Origin: Actinomycetota bacterium
GTDB taxonomy: Bacteria > Actinomycetota > Acidimicrobiia > IMCC26256 > JACPCJ01
Reading direction: 5' to 3'
NCBI GenBank assembly: GCA_016179865.1
Contig: JACPCJ010000077.1
Coordinates: 1-39,794, forward strand
DNA: 39,794 nucleotides
Shown: positions 1 to 7,765 of the stretch, one piece after another
How the letters are laid out: each line of letters opens with the position of its first letter
Position numbering within the stretch: the stretch's first letter is position 1
Made by a program: the position numbers and the translations under genes
Notes under the pieces: generated by a model
What the model saw: only the letters and a program-made list of their open reading frames with translations
Database searches by the model: none
Told to the model about the DNA's origin: nothing

Positions 1-128
1 CCGACAACATCATCGCCATCAACAAGGATCCGGACGCCCCGATCTTTTCGGTGGCCGACCTCGGAATCGTGGGTGACGTGCACAAGGTGCTGCCCAAGCT
101 GGTGGAGGCCCTGAAGGCGAAGGCCTGA
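1..128 (+). CDS. etfA: Electron transfer flavoprotein alpha subunit, C-terminal fragment
   Basis: The window opens inside a gene. The frame beginning at base 3 gives 41 residues ([20 protein letters not shown], continuing [17 protein letters not shown]) before TGA at 126-128. This is the typical end of the EtfA FAD-binding domain, where the conserved NKDP.APIF..AD.GIVGD stretch contacts FAD. EtfA with EtfB carries electrons from acyl-CoA dehydrogenases to the respiratory chain, which suits the acyl-CoA genes further along. The 5' part and etfB lie outside the window. A hairpin follows four bases after the stop. Confidence 0.93.
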   Translation, partial: DNIIAINKDPDAPIFSVADLGIVGDVHKVLPKLVEALKAKA

Positions 129-131
129 TTA

Positions 132-158
132 GAGCGTGCGCCGATAGGCGGCACGCTC
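132..158 (+). terminator. Hairpin after etfA, probable terminator
   Basis: GAGCGTGC at 132-139 pairs with GCACGCTC at 151-158. Inside it GCC (140-142) pairs with GGC (147-149) around the loop GATA, with G150 bulged. There is no U-tract after the stem, so calling it a terminator rests on its position just after the etfA stop. The remaining bases to the next start (159-313) hold a small CAGGC-GAA-GCCTG hairpin at 182-194 and no promoter I can defend. Confidence 0.5.
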
Positions 159-313
159 CAGGAAACGGGCGGGAGTCTGGGCAGGCGAAGCCTGGCCAGG
201 AAGCCGTTTCCCACTGCAAGCTTGACCTATCCGCTGGGACTCTGAAAGACGGTCGCGCTTGCGCTTGCCCATTCGGGCGCGAAAGATGCCGGTATGAGCC
301 AAGGCCCGGACCA

Positions 314-1483
314 GTGATCGACGGGCCCGACGGGTCCGACTCGCGCCCAGCCCCGGGCTCGCTCTCGGAGTACCGGTCGGCGGTGGCCGATCGGGAGGCG
401 ACCGTCGCCGCCGCGACCGGCCACGCCCCGGCGCCCCGTCTCGCGCGCCACGTCCTCACCCTTGACGACGGGCACGAGGTCACCGTCGCCGTGGCCGGGC
501 GGGGAGTCCCTTTCGTCGTCGTCCACGGCTTCATGGCCGAGGGCTTCATGTATGCGCAGACGCTGAGCCGCCTGGTCGCCCTCGGGTACAAGGTGGTCGC
601 CATCGACACCGCCGGCCACGGGGGTACCGAGGTGCTTCCCGACGCCGAAACTGACTTCGACTCCTATGTGGAGCTGTTCTCCCGCACCCTCGACCACCTG
701 GGAATTCACCACGCCGTCCTCACCGGGCATTCGATGGGGGGGCGGGTGGTCGCCGAACTCGCCGCCGATGAACCGGAGCGGGCGGTGGCGCTGCTCCTTA
801 TCGATCCCATTCTCGGCCGCCAGTGGGATCGGATGGTCGCCGCGGCGCGGGTCTTTCCGCCCCTCCTCGGTTGGCTTGGTTTCCTCATCGCCGTCGACAC
901 GGCCTCGACCTTCCCGGTGCTCCGTGACCGGTCCCAGGCCCGCAAGCTCGTTCGCCTCTTGGCGCCGACGGTGCTGCGCCACGTGCGCCGCCCGTGGCAC
1001 CTCCTGGCTCCGGCCATCGCCATCCTGCGCTCGGGATCCAGCAGGCCCGTCCTGGATCGGGTGCGACGCCACGGGATCCCCACGGTGGTGGTCCATGGCG
1101 AGCGCGACTTCATCGTGCCCCTGGCGACGGCGAGGGACGCTGCCGAGCGGACGGGCGGCGACCTCGTGATCGTGCATGGCGCCACCCACTCCTGGTGCCT
1201 CAAGGACCCCGAGACGCTCCCCGCGGTCGTGCAGGCCTTGTGGGAGGCCCGGTTGCACCGCGCCTACGACGACGCCTTGCGGGAGCACGGCGTTGACCCC
1301 GACGCGCCCATCGACGACATCGAGGCTGCCTTCTACGACGAGTCCGCTCGGGTGCTGGCGCTCACACCCGAGCTCACGTTCGAACGTTCCGACGAAGAGG
1401 TTCGATCGCCGAGGTATCACTTCAGCGTTGTCGAAGCCGAGCCGGGCCCTGGCGAAGGCCAGGCGGGGCTCGGCGTGGCCTGA
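314..1483 (+). CDS. Alpha/beta hydrolase
   Basis: A 389-residue alpha/beta-hydrolase-fold enzyme. The oxyanion-hole motif VVVHGFMAEGF lies near residue 70. The nucleophile elbow GHSMGG places Ser140, the acid is Asp265 in VHGERDFIVP, and the base is His292 in HGATHSW, so the full catalytic triad is present. The substrate cannot be told. The last roughly 70 residues extend past the usual fold end and are acidic. The GTG start at 314 follows from the frame; an ATG at 294 is out of frame. The TGA stop is in the same frame as the next gene, a CBS-domain membrane protein, 21 bases before that gene's probable ATC start, so the two are probably co-transcribed. Confidence 0.85.
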   Translation: MIDGPDGSDSRPAPGSLSEYRSAVADREATVAAATGHAPAPRLARHVLTLDDGHEVTVAVAGRGVPFVVVHGFMAEGFMYAQTLSRLVALGYKVVAIDTAGHGGTEVLPDAETDFDSYVELFSRTLDHLGIHHAVLTGHSMGGRVVAELAADEPERAVALLLIDPILGRQWDRMVAAARVFPPLLGWLGFLIAVDTASTFPVLRDRSQARKLVRLLAPTVLRHVRRPWHLLAPAIAILRSGSSRPVLDRVRRHGIPTVVVHGERDFIVPLATARDAAERTGGDLVIVHGATHSWCLKDPETLPAVVQALWEARLHRAYDDALREHGVDPDAPIDDIEAAFYDESARVLALTPELTFERSDEEVRSPRYHFSVVEAEPGPGEGQAGLGVA

Positions 1484-1564
1484 CCGCCGTCGGGAGCGCA
1501 CACCATCCGAGACCTGTTCAGCGTCCTTGGTGTCATCGCCCTGATCCTGGCGACGGCGGTCTTC

Positions 1565-2815
1565 GTGCTGGGCGAGTTCGCCCTCGTGAGCGTCGAGCGC
1601 GCTCGGGTGGAGCAGCTCGCCGAGGCCGGTGACCGGCGGGCGCGGAGGGTGCTGAGGTCCCTCCAGCGTCTCTCCTTTGAGCTGTCGGGTGCCCAACTCG
1701 GCATCACGTTGGCCTCGGTGGTCCTCGGCTTCGTGAGCGAGCCCGTGATCGTCGAACTCCTGAACCGGATCCGCGGGGTCGAACTCGATCCCGGATCGGG
1801 GGCGTCGGTGGTCATCGCCCTCACGCTTTCCACGGTGGTCACCATGGTGTTCGGCGAGCTGGTGCCCAAGAGCGTCGCCATCGCCCGGCCACTGGCGGTG
1901 GCCAAGCTCGTCGTCTTCCCGTTGCGCTGGTTCTCGACCCTGTTCCGGCCCCTCATCGGGGTCCTGAACGCGCTGGCCAACGTGCTCGTGCGGGCGCTGG
2001 GCATCGAGCCGCGGGAAGAGCTGGCGTCGGCCCGGTCTCTCGAGGAGATGGAGATCCTCATCCGTTCCTCGGTGGAGCGGGGGGCGCTGGACCCGGCGAC
2101 CCTCCCCCTCCTCTCTCGCACCATCGCCTTCTCCGAGAAGGACGCCGGGGAGGTGCTCGTGCCCCGGGTGGCGCTGGTCGCCCTCCCCGTGTCGGCGACC
2201 ATCGAGGAGCTGGCGGAGACGGCCCGCTCGTCGGGCCACTCGCGCATCCTCGTGCACCACGAGGGAGCCACCGTCGACTCCGTCGTCGGCACCGTGCACG
2301 TGAAGGATGTGTACCGGGTGCCAAGGGAGGATTGGGCGACCGCCACCCTCGCTGCGCTGGTCGAGGAGGTGCCGGTTGTTCCCGAGTCGCGTGACCTCGA
2401 GCCGCTGCTCACCGAGCTGACCCGGACGGGCCGGTCCCTCGCGGTGGTGGTCGACGAGTACGGCGGCACCGCCGGCATCGTGACCGTGGAGGACGTGCTC
2501 GAGGAGATCGTGGGCGAGATCGAGGACGAGTACGACCGCGCCCCGCCCGCGGCCGTCTCCTGGGCCGGGGTCCACGTCGTGTCGGGGATGCTCCACGAGG
2601 GGGAGCTGGCGGAGCAGACCGGCTTCGAGATGCCCGAAGGTGACTTCGAGACCCTGGCGGGCTTTCTCCTGGATCGCCTGGGCGAGATCCCCGTCGCCGG
2701 CGATCGCGTGGAGGAAGGCGGGTGGGTCTTCGAGGTGGCGGCCATGGACGGTCATCGCGTCGACCGGGTCCGCATCAGCCCACCCCGCGCCGGCGGGGAC
2801 GGCGACGCGCCGTGA
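1565..2815 (+). CDS. CorC/HlyC-type membrane protein, DUF21-CBS-CBS (first of pair)
   Basis: Domains in order, numbering from GTG 1565: a DUF21/CNNM membrane domain (about 1-165), two CBS domains (about 190-310, with GHSRILVHH and VVVDEYGGTAGIVTVEDVLEEIVGEIEDEYD) and a CorC_HlyC ligand-like domain to 416. The family is linked to Mg2+/Co2+ export or tolerance; the transported ion here is inference. GTG 1565 is the first conventional start but cuts the first membrane helix in half. The same frame reads on upstream without a stop (DLFSVLGVIALILATAVF), and the only well-placed Shine-Dalgarno, GGGAG at 1492-1496, is 8 bases before an ATC codon at 1505. The true start is therefore probably 1505, giving 436 residues. 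The gene ends in a GTGA overlap with its paralogue. Confidence 0.85.
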   Translation: MLGEFALVSVERARVEQLAEAGDRRARRVLRSLQRLSFELSGAQLGITLASVVLGFVSEPVIVELLNRIRGVELDPGSGASVVIALTLSTVVTMVFGELVPKSVAIARPLAVAKLVVFPLRWFSTLFRPLIGVLNALANVLVRALGIEPREELASARSLEEMEILIRSSVERGALDPATLPLLSRTIAFSEKDAGEVLVPRVALVALPVSATIEELAETARSSGHSRILVHHEGATVDSVVGTVHVKDVYRVPREDWATATLAALVEEVPVVPESRDLEPLLTELTRTGRSLAVVVDEYGGTAGIVTVEDVLEEIVGEIEDEYDRAPPAAVSWAGVHVVSGMLHEGELAEQTGFEMPEGDFETLAGFLLDRLGEIPVAGDRVEEGGWVFEVAAMDGHRVDRVRISPPRAGGDGDAP

Positions 2816-4110
2816 GTATCGGGCTCGCCCTCGCCGTCTCGTCGGCGCTGCTCGTTGCCAACGCCTTCTTCGTGTGGGCCGAGTTCGCCGTGGTCGCCGC
2901 CCGGCAGACCCGGATGGAGGCGTTGGCGGGAGAGGGGAGCCGGCGGGCGGCTTCGGTGCTGCGGGCCATGCAGGACCTGAACTTCGTGCTCGCCGGCGCC
3001 CAACTCGGCATCACCATGGCGTCGCTGGGCCTCGGGTTTGTCGCCGAGCCGGTGCTGGCCGACCTGCTCGAGGATCCCCTCCATGGGCTGCCCGAGGCGC
3101 TGGCCGGAGGCATCGAGGTGGCGCTGGCCCTCGGCATCGTGGTGGCCGCCCACATGGTCATCGGGGAGATGCTGCCCAAGAACCTGGCCATCACCGAGCC
3201 CAACCGCAGCGCCCTATGGATCGTGCCCGCATTCCGCGTGTATGCCGCCGCCCTGCGTCCTGCCATCGCCCTCCTCAACGGGATCGCCAATGGCGTGCTG
3301 CGTGTGCTGCGTGTGCCGTCCGCCGCCGCCGAGCCCGCCCACACCCCCGACGAGATCGTGGCCATGCTGAAGCTTTCGGGGGCCGAGGGGGAGATCGATC
3401 CCTTCGAACACCGGATGCTGCTTCGCATCCTGTCGCTTCGGGACCTCGACGCCCGGGCGGCGATGGTGCCCCGCCCCGACGTGGTGGCGGTGCCGGTCAC
3501 GGCCACGCCGGCGGACATCGGCCGGCTGGTGGTGGCGACGGGCCATTCCCGGCTCCCCGTCTATCGAGACACCCTCGATGACGTTGCCGGTTTCATCCAC
3601 GTGAAGGATCTCCTCGGCGTGGCGGCGGACGCCTGGGACGCGCCTGTTTCGACCTCCCTGGTTCGCGACGCCCTCGTCGTGCCGGAGTCGCGCTCGCTCT
3701 TGAACGCGCTCACCGACATGCGGTCGCGGCGGGTCCATGTTGCGGTGGTCGTCGACGAGCACGGTGGCGTCGAGGGCCTGCTCACCCTGGAGGACATCCT
3801 CGAGGAGTTGGTGGGCGACATCCGCGACGAGTACGACCCCGGCGCGTCGATGGTCTGGCGAGTGGGGGCCCGGGTCGTGGCCGACGGCCGCCTGCGCCTC
3901 GACGAGGTGGAGAGCGCGGTGGGCTTGGAACTGCCCGAGGGTGACTACGACACCCTGGGCGGCTTCGTGATGGCCAGGCTCGGGCAGGTTCCGGCCCCGG
4001 GCGATGTGGCTCGATACGAGGGCTGGCGCATCGAGGTGCGACGGATGGCCGGGCACCGGGTGGACCTGGTGGAGATCGAGCAGGAGGACGGCCGCTCCGA
4101 GCCCGAGTAG
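2812..4110 (+). CDS. CorC/HlyC-type membrane protein, DUF21-CBS-CBS (second of pair)
   Basis: A 432-residue paralogue of the preceding gene with the same architecture: an N-terminal helix (SIGLALAVSSALLVANAFFV) and DUF21 domain, paired CBS domains (GHSRLPVYRDTLDDVAGFIHVKD and VVVDEHGGVEGLLTLEDILEELVGDI), then a CorC_HlyC domain. GTG at 2812 was chosen because it overlaps the upstream TGA as GTGA, a classic coupled start, and puts the first membrane helix at the N-terminus. Adjacent DUF21-CBS pairs are common in actinobacteria and may form heteromers; the tight coupling supports equal synthesis. That last step is inference. Confidence 0.9.
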   Translation: MSIGLALAVSSALLVANAFFVWAEFAVVAARQTRMEALAGEGSRRAASVLRAMQDLNFVLAGAQLGITMASLGLGFVAEPVLADLLEDPLHGLPEALAGGIEVALALGIVVAAHMVIGEMLPKNLAITEPNRSALWIVPAFRVYAAALRPAIALLNGIANGVLRVLRVPSAAAEPAHTPDEIVAMLKLSGAEGEIDPFEHRMLLRILSLRDLDARAAMVPRPDVVAVPVTATPADIGRLVVATGHSRLPVYRDTLDDVAGFIHVKDLLGVAADAWDAPVSTSLVRDALVVPESRSLLNALTDMRSRRVHVAVVVDEHGGVEGLLTLEDILEELVGDIRDEYDPGASMVWRVGARVVADGRLRLDEVESAVGLELPEGDYDTLGGFVMARLGQVPAPGDVARYEGWRIEVRRMAGHRVDLVEIEQEDGRSEPE

Positions 4111-4136
4111 TTGCAGCGCGGACCTCCTCTTTACAC

Positions 4137-4223
4137 TCAACGGGTCGCCGCCTGCGGCGGCTGCCCCGCTGAGCGGGGCGCCTTCTTTCTGGGTCGCTTC
4201 GCTTCGCTACGCTCCCGCTTCAT
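4137..4223 (-). repeat. REP-like two-hairpin element, copy 1, with micro-ORF
   Basis: Bases 4141-4182 form two perfect hairpins, GCCGCC-TGC-GGCGGC and GCCCCGC-TGA-GCGGGGC. They are followed by a GCTTCGCT-rich arm (4193-4221) that runs into the ATG of the dehydrogenase gene. The 42-bp core recurs in opposite orientation at 38916-38957 with 40 of 42 bases identical; both differences lie in hairpin loops. Read on the minus strand, the element holds a 28-codon frame from CAT 4221-4223 to a TGA at 4137-4139, ending in KAPRSAGQPPQAATR. The second copy encodes a matching C-terminus. The micro-ORF start overlaps the dehydrogenase start as CATG. Confidence 0.75.
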
Positions 4224-4989
4224 GGATCTCAACGGAGCAGTTGCCATTGTCACCGGCGGCGCGTCGGGCCTCGGCGAGGCCACCGTCCGCCGCCTCGTCG
4301 GCCGGGGTGCCTCGGCCGTCATCCTCGACATGCAGGTCGACAAGGGCGAGATCCTCGCCAAGGAATTGGGTGACGGCGTCGCCTTCGCGCAGACCGACGT
4401 CACGAGTCCCGAGCAGGTCCAGGTCGCCATCGACCAGGCGTCGTCGATGGGACCGTTGCGCGTCGCCGTGAACTGCGCCGGCATCGGCTGGGCGAGCCGC
4501 ACCATCAACAAGGACGGCTCTCCGCACGACCTCGACATCTACAAGAAGGTGATCGAGGTCAACGCCGTCGGCACCTTCAACGTGCTCTCACGTGCCGCCG
4601 GCGCCATGTCGAAGACGGAGCCCGACGCAGACGGCGCCCGGGGTGTCATCGTCAACACGGCATCGGTGGCCGCCTTCGACGGCCAGATCGGCCAGATCGC
4701 CTATGCCACCTCGAAGGCCGCCGTCGTCGGCCTGACCCTCCCCGCCGCCCGCGACCTCGCTCCGGTGGGGGTGCGCGTGTGCACCATCTGCCCCGGCGTG
4801 ATGGACACCCCCATGCTGGCGCTGCTTCCCGAGGACCAGCGCAACGCCCTCGCCAAGGACGTCATGTTCCCGAAGCGCCTCGGAACCCCCGACGACTTCG
4901 CCGCCCTCGTCGAGGCCATCGTGACCAACCCCTACCTCAACGGAGAGACCATCCGCCTCGACGGCGGCCTTCGCATGCCCCCGAAGTAG
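4222..4989 (+). CDS. Short-chain dehydrogenase, 3-hydroxyacyl-CoA dehydrogenase type
   Basis: A 255-residue SDR oxidoreductase. The NAD-binding [11 protein letters not shown] motif is at the N-terminus, NCAG follows strand 4, the catalytic serine lies in [11 protein letters not shown] and the YATSK motif supplies Tyr and Lys. The PGVMDTPML segment and overall pattern resemble human HSD17B10 and bacterial 3-hydroxyacyl-CoA dehydrogenase type II, so a role in acyl-CoA beta-oxidation is likely but other hydroxy substrates are possible. The start is ATG 4222, because translation further upstream would run through the REP-like repeat. No Shine-Dalgarno is visible, since the repeat abuts the start codon. 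Confidence 0.88.
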   Translation: MDLNGAVAIVTGGASGLGEATVRRLVGRGASAVILDMQVDKGEILAKELGDGVAFAQTDVTSPEQVQVAIDQASSMGPLRVAVNCAGIGWASRTINKDGSPHDLDIYKKVIEVNAVGTFNVLSRAAGAMSKTEPDADGARGVIVNTASVAAFDGQIGQIAYATSKAAVVGLTLPAARDLAPVGVRVCTICPGVMDTPMLALLPEDQRNALAKDVMFPKRLGTPDDFAALVEAIVTNPYLNGETIRLDGGLRMPPK

Positions 4990-5000
4990 GGGCGCCCTCG

Positions 5001-5047
5001 TTCTTGACGGCGGATTCCGCGGCCAGCGCGGGATTCACCGTCAAGAA
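5001..5047. terminator. Long hairpin at convergent junction, probable bidirectional terminator
   Basis: TTCTTGACGG at 5001-5010 pairs perfectly with CCGTCAAGAA at 5038-5047. Inside it CCGCG and CGCGG continue the stem with G-U pairs around a GCCAG loop. It lies between the 3' ends of the plus-strand dehydrogenase and the minus-strand exonuclease III gene, and could serve both. Neither strand has a U-tract after the stem. Confidence 0.6.
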
Positions 5048-5060
5048 GACGGGTGCCGCG

Positions 5061-5837
5061 TCAGTCGGCGAGGTCGACGAACAGAGGCGCGTGGTCGGAG
5101 GGCTTTTCTCCCTTGCGGGCGTTGCGGTCGACGAGCGCGTAACGCAGACGGGCGCGGACGGGCTCGGTCACGAGGATGTGGTCGATGCGCATGCCGAGGT
5201 GCTTGTGGAAGTGCCCGGCCCGGTAGTCCCACCAGGTGTACAGGCGGTCGGAGTCGTAGATCTCCCGGAAGGCGTCGACGAGGCCCCACTCCTTCAGGGC
5301 CTCGAAGCGCTTCCTTTCTGCCTCGCTCACGTGCGTGGCCCCCTCGAACGCCGCAGGGTCGTAGACATCGCGGTCCTCGGGGGCGACGTTGAAGTCGCCG
5401 CCCACGACGAGGGGCTGGTCGGGCGAGTGGTGCGTTTCGAGCCATTCCCGCAGGCGGTGGAGCCAGGCGAGCTTGCGCTCGTAGGTGTCGGTGCCGACGG
5501 CCCGGCCGTTGGGAACGTAGACGCAGACGATCCGCACGCCGTCGCACGTGGCCGCCACGAGGCGGGCGTCGCCGACATAGGGATCCTCGATGTCACCGAA
5601 CCCGCTGGCGTGGCCGTCGATGCCACACCGGGACGCGATCGCCACGCCGTTCCAACGCCCCTCGCCGTGGTGGAGCACGGTGTACCCGAGCGCCTCGAAG
5701 TCCAGGGCCGGCACCTGGTCGTCGGCGAGCTTGGTCTCCTGCATGCAGAGCACGTCGGGCTGTGCCATCTCGAGCCACTCGAGGACGCGGGGCAGGCGGG
5801 CCTTGAGCGAGTTGACGTTCCAGGTGGCGATGCGCAT
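5061..5837 (-). CDS. xthA: Exodeoxyribonuclease III
   Basis: A 258-residue AP endonuclease/3'-exonuclease of the EEP fold, acting in base-excision repair. It begins MRIATWNVNSLKARL as family members do. Metal ligand Glu34 is in MQETKL, the GGDFNVAPEDRD segment holds the catalytic Asp/Asn, and SDHAPL near the C-terminus supplies Asp248 and His249. ATG 5837 is preceded by AGGAAGG. It is the last gene of a minus-strand operon, starting 9 bases after the DUF6285 gene ends. Confidence 0.95.
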   Translation of the reverse strand: MRIATWNVNSLKARLPRVLEWLEMAQPDVLCMQETKLADDQVPALDFEALGYTVLHHGEGRWNGVAIASRCGIDGHASGFGDIEDPYVGDARLVAATCDGVRIVCVYVPNGRAVGTDTYERKLAWLHRLREWLETHHSPDQPLVVGGDFNVAPEDRDVYDPAAFEGATHVSEAERKRFEALKEWGLVDAFREIYDSDRLYTWWDYRAGHFHKHLGMRIDHILVTEPVRARLRYALVDRNARKGEKPSDHAPLFVDLAD

Positions 5838-5846
5838 GTGGCCTTC

Positions 5847-6215
5847 CTATTCGTCCCCGGGGTCGCGGAGTTCCCGGGGGTTGGCGATCTCCAGTTTGGC
5901 GATTGCCGTGGCCCGGAGGTGATCCAGGAGATCCGCCCGACGCTCGTCGAGCGCGCCCTCCCGGATGAGCCGGGCGAGAGCGACATTGGCCTCTCGGAGA
6001 TCGGCGGGGCAGTCCACCCCGAGGAGGGATCGGAGGCCTTCCATCTCCACCTCGTCGGCGGCGGGGCCCAGCTCCAGCTCCCGGCGGACGATGTCGACGA
6101 CGTTGCGCGCCACCCGGCCGTGGAATCCGACCCGCCCTTCCTGAGTCATGACGTCGCGCTCGAGGAACTCGCTCACGGCCTCCAGGAGCTCGCTGGCCGT
6201 CGGCCGATCCTGCAC
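5847..6215 (-). CDS. DUF6285 domain protein
   Basis: A 122-residue acidic, helix-rich protein (VQDRPTASELLEAVSEFLE, then VMTQEGRVGFHGRVARNVVD). It resembles DUF6285, whose genes usually sit directly after APH-type kinases near acyl-CoA dehydrogenase genes in actinobacteria. GTG 6215 was chosen over a longer frame because the kinase stop TAG and this GTG share one base (TAGTG), a coupled arrangement. Conserved pairing suggests it works with the kinase, perhaps as a partner subunit; this is inference from gene order. No catalytic motif is visible. Confidence 0.75.
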   Translation of the reverse strand: MQDRPTASELLEAVSEFLERDVMTQEGRVGFHGRVARNVVDIVRRELELGPAADEVEMEGLRSLLGVDCPADLREANVALARLIREGALDERRADLLDHLRATAIAKLEIANPRELRDPGDE

Positions 6216-7180
6216 TATCCGACCCCGCCGAGCCCGTCGATCATGTCGAGCAAGTGCCACTCCATCTCACAGACCCGCCGACCGATGGCGGCGAGCTCGA
6301 CCGATCGGTGCAACCCGTTGAGGTGGGTGAACGCCTGCACCACGCACATCTCGCCCCATTTCAGCGTCCCGAACACCTCCCAATACCGCACCGCCTCCGG
6401 GTCGACCGGGCGCCCGCTGACCGACTCGTAGCCCGCGTACAGGTCGCGGTAATCACCGAAGCCCCCGACGGGCCGGGCCTCTCGGAATCTCCACGACCGG
6501 GTGCACAACCAGCCGAGATCTTCCATGGGATCACCGAGGTGGGCCAACTCCCAGTCGAGCACGGCCCGGATCCCCTCCGGTCCCACCACGAAGTTCCCGT
6601 TGCGGAAGTCGCCGTGGACCAGCGTCACCTCTCCCCTCGGCGGCTCGTGCTCCTCGAGCCAGCGCAGGCCGAGTTCGAACACGGGATGGGGCTCTCCGAA
6701 GGCGTCGAGCAGGCCCCGGTACTGGTCGATCTGGTGCCGGGCCGGCGACTCTCCCTCTGGGGGACGGGGGACCTCGGGGAGCGACGCCAGGGGCAGGGCG
6801 TGGATGCGGGCCGCGATCTCACCGGCCTGGCGAGCCATCAATGATCTCGCCCCCGCGAACTCCGGGTCGCGCAGGATCTTCCGGGGGATGGTCTCGCCCT
6901 CCACCCGCTCCATGACGTACCCATCATCGAGGTGCCCAAGAACGCGGGGGACCGGCACCCCGCCACCAGCCGCAGCCTCCAACAAGGACCGCTCCACCGC
7001 GGAGGGCGCGCCGAGACCGCCGGCCCGGTCGCGGCGGAGGATGAGCGGGTCGACTCGCCCGTCGGGATGGACAGCTTCGAAGGCCCAGGTTTCACGTGAC
7101 GCGCCGCCCGTCAGGCGATGCAGCCCTTCAACGCGGACGCCCCGCCCGAGCGAACGGGCCAGTTCCGATGTCGGATCAAT
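6215..7180 (-). CDS. APH-type phosphotransferase (ACAD10/11 kinase-like), probable ATT start
   Basis: Read from ATT 7180, this is a 321-residue aminoglycoside-phosphotransferase-fold kinase. The N-lobe loop LTGGASRETW is near residue 23 and RR in PLILRR supplies the ATP-binding region. The catalytic loop HGDFRNGN places His189, Asp191 and Asn196, and the metal-binding DWELAHLGDP has Asp209. Homologues attached to or beside acyl-CoA dehydrogenases act on hydroxyacyl groups. The first conventional start, GTG 6997, would delete the whole N-lobe nucleotide loop. The frame is open to the TGATT junction with the ACT gene, where GGAG lies 9 bases before ATT, so ATT is the likely start. Function is sure only at family level. 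Confidence 0.75.
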   Translation of the reverse strand: MDPTSELARSLGRGVRVEGLHRLTGGASRETWAFEAVHPDGRVDPLILRRDRAGGLGAPSAVERSLLEAAAGGGVPVPRVLGHLDDGYVMERVEGETIPRKILRDPEFAGARSLMARQAGEIAARIHALPLASLPEVPRPPEGESPARHQIDQYRGLLDAFGEPHPVFELGLRWLEEHEPPRGEVTLVHGDFRNGNFVVGPEGIRAVLDWELAHLGDPMEDLGWLCTRSWRFREARPVGGFGDYRDLYAGYESVSGRPVDPEAVRYWEVFGTLKWGEMCVVQAFTHLNGLHRSVELAAIGRRVCEMEWHLLDMIDGLGGVG

Positions 7181-7548
7181 CAGAGAGCGCTCCGCGCCTT
7201 GTCGAGGTCGTCGGCACCCACCACGAGCCGGGTGCGGGTGGCCAGGTAGGCGAGGGTGACGTTGACGCCCGCGTCCGCGACCCGTCGGGCGATCTCGCCC
7301 ATGGCGCCCGGTGAATCGTCGCAGTCCACCACGAGGACGTCTCGCGCCTCGTCGACGGTGATCCCGGCGCCCTCGAGCGCCGACCGTGCTCCGCTGGCGT
7401 CGTCCACGAGTACGTGGATCTCGCCGCGCCCACCGGCTGCCACGCCGACGACCCCGTCGATGTTGACGCCGGCAGACCCGAGCGTTTCGCCGACTCGGGC
7501 CAGTTCTCCAGGTTGATCGTCGAGGGTGATCTTCAGGTCGGTCGCCAT
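7180..7548 (-). CDS. Double ACT-domain protein
   Basis: A 122-residue protein made of two ACT domains: [19 protein letters not shown] with [10 protein letters not shown], then [20 protein letters not shown] with [15 protein letters not shown] domains bind amino acids or related small molecules and usually regulate enzymes. No enzyme domain is attached, so it is probably a free regulator or sensor. It is the first gene of the minus-strand operon with the APH kinase, DUF6285 protein and exonuclease III. Its TGA overlaps the putative ATT start of the kinase. The ligand cannot be told from sequence. Confidence 0.82.
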   Translation of the reverse strand: MATDLKITLDDQPGELARVGETLGSAGVNIDGVVGVAAGGRGEIHVLVDDASGARSALEGAGITVDEARDVLVVDCDDSPGAMGEIARRVADAGVNVTLAYLATRTRLVVGADDLDKARSAL

Positions 7549-7606
7549 GCCGTCGCCTCCAATTGCTGTTCGATTTGCCGTTGCCAGTCCCCCGTCATGC
7601 TGCCAC

Positions 7607-7657
7607 CGAACTTGGCTTCTTGCCCTGCACCATGTCGTGGCAAAGAAGCCAAGTTCG
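7607..7657 (+). repeat. 51-bp covarying hairpin repeat, copy 1
   Basis: CGAACTTGGCTTCTTGCC (7607-7624) pairs with 7639-7657 over 18 pairs, with one bulged base (A7642) and a 14-base loop starting CTGCACC. A second copy of exactly 51 bases at 14115-14165 keeps every pair although three pairs differ, one swapped from C-G to G-C and two from U-A to U-G. It lies in a divergent region, so it cannot terminate any annotated gene. It is 108 bases upstream of the CoA transferase start. It may be a cis-acting RNA or a mobile palindrome. Confidence 0.8.
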
Positions 7658-7697
7658 GGGAGGTCGAATCCGGGAATCTACGCTGAGGCACTTCGGA

Positions 7698-7757
7698 CCG
7701 CGACCATAGGGGCACGCGGTGCGCTGGTCGCGGGGCCAAGGGGGCCAAGGGCCAAGG
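7698..7757 (+). promoter_or_regulatory. Structured leader of the CoA transferase gene
   Basis: CCGCGACC (7698-7705) pairs with GGTCGCGG (7726-7733) and encloses a second hairpin, GCAC-GCG-GTGC (7712-7722). Three copies of GCCAAGG follow at 7735, 7744 and 7751, the last running into GGGGG just before the GTG start at 7766. The purine runs could act as ribosome-binding sites that the hairpins expose or hide. Together with the upstream 51-bp hairpin, the leader looks regulatory. That reading is inference from structure; no known riboswitch class is recognised. Confidence 0.35.
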
Positions 7758-7765
7758 GGGTACGT

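Noticed and set aside
222-250. TTGACC as a -35 box for the first hydrolase gene
   Set aside because: No acceptable -10 box lies 16-18 bases downstream; the match is likely chance.
227-2755. Long antisense open frame over the hydrolase and first CBS gene
   Set aside because: It is a GC-rich third-position shadow: rich in Gly, Arg, His and Pro, with no family motifs, and lies opposite two clear genes.
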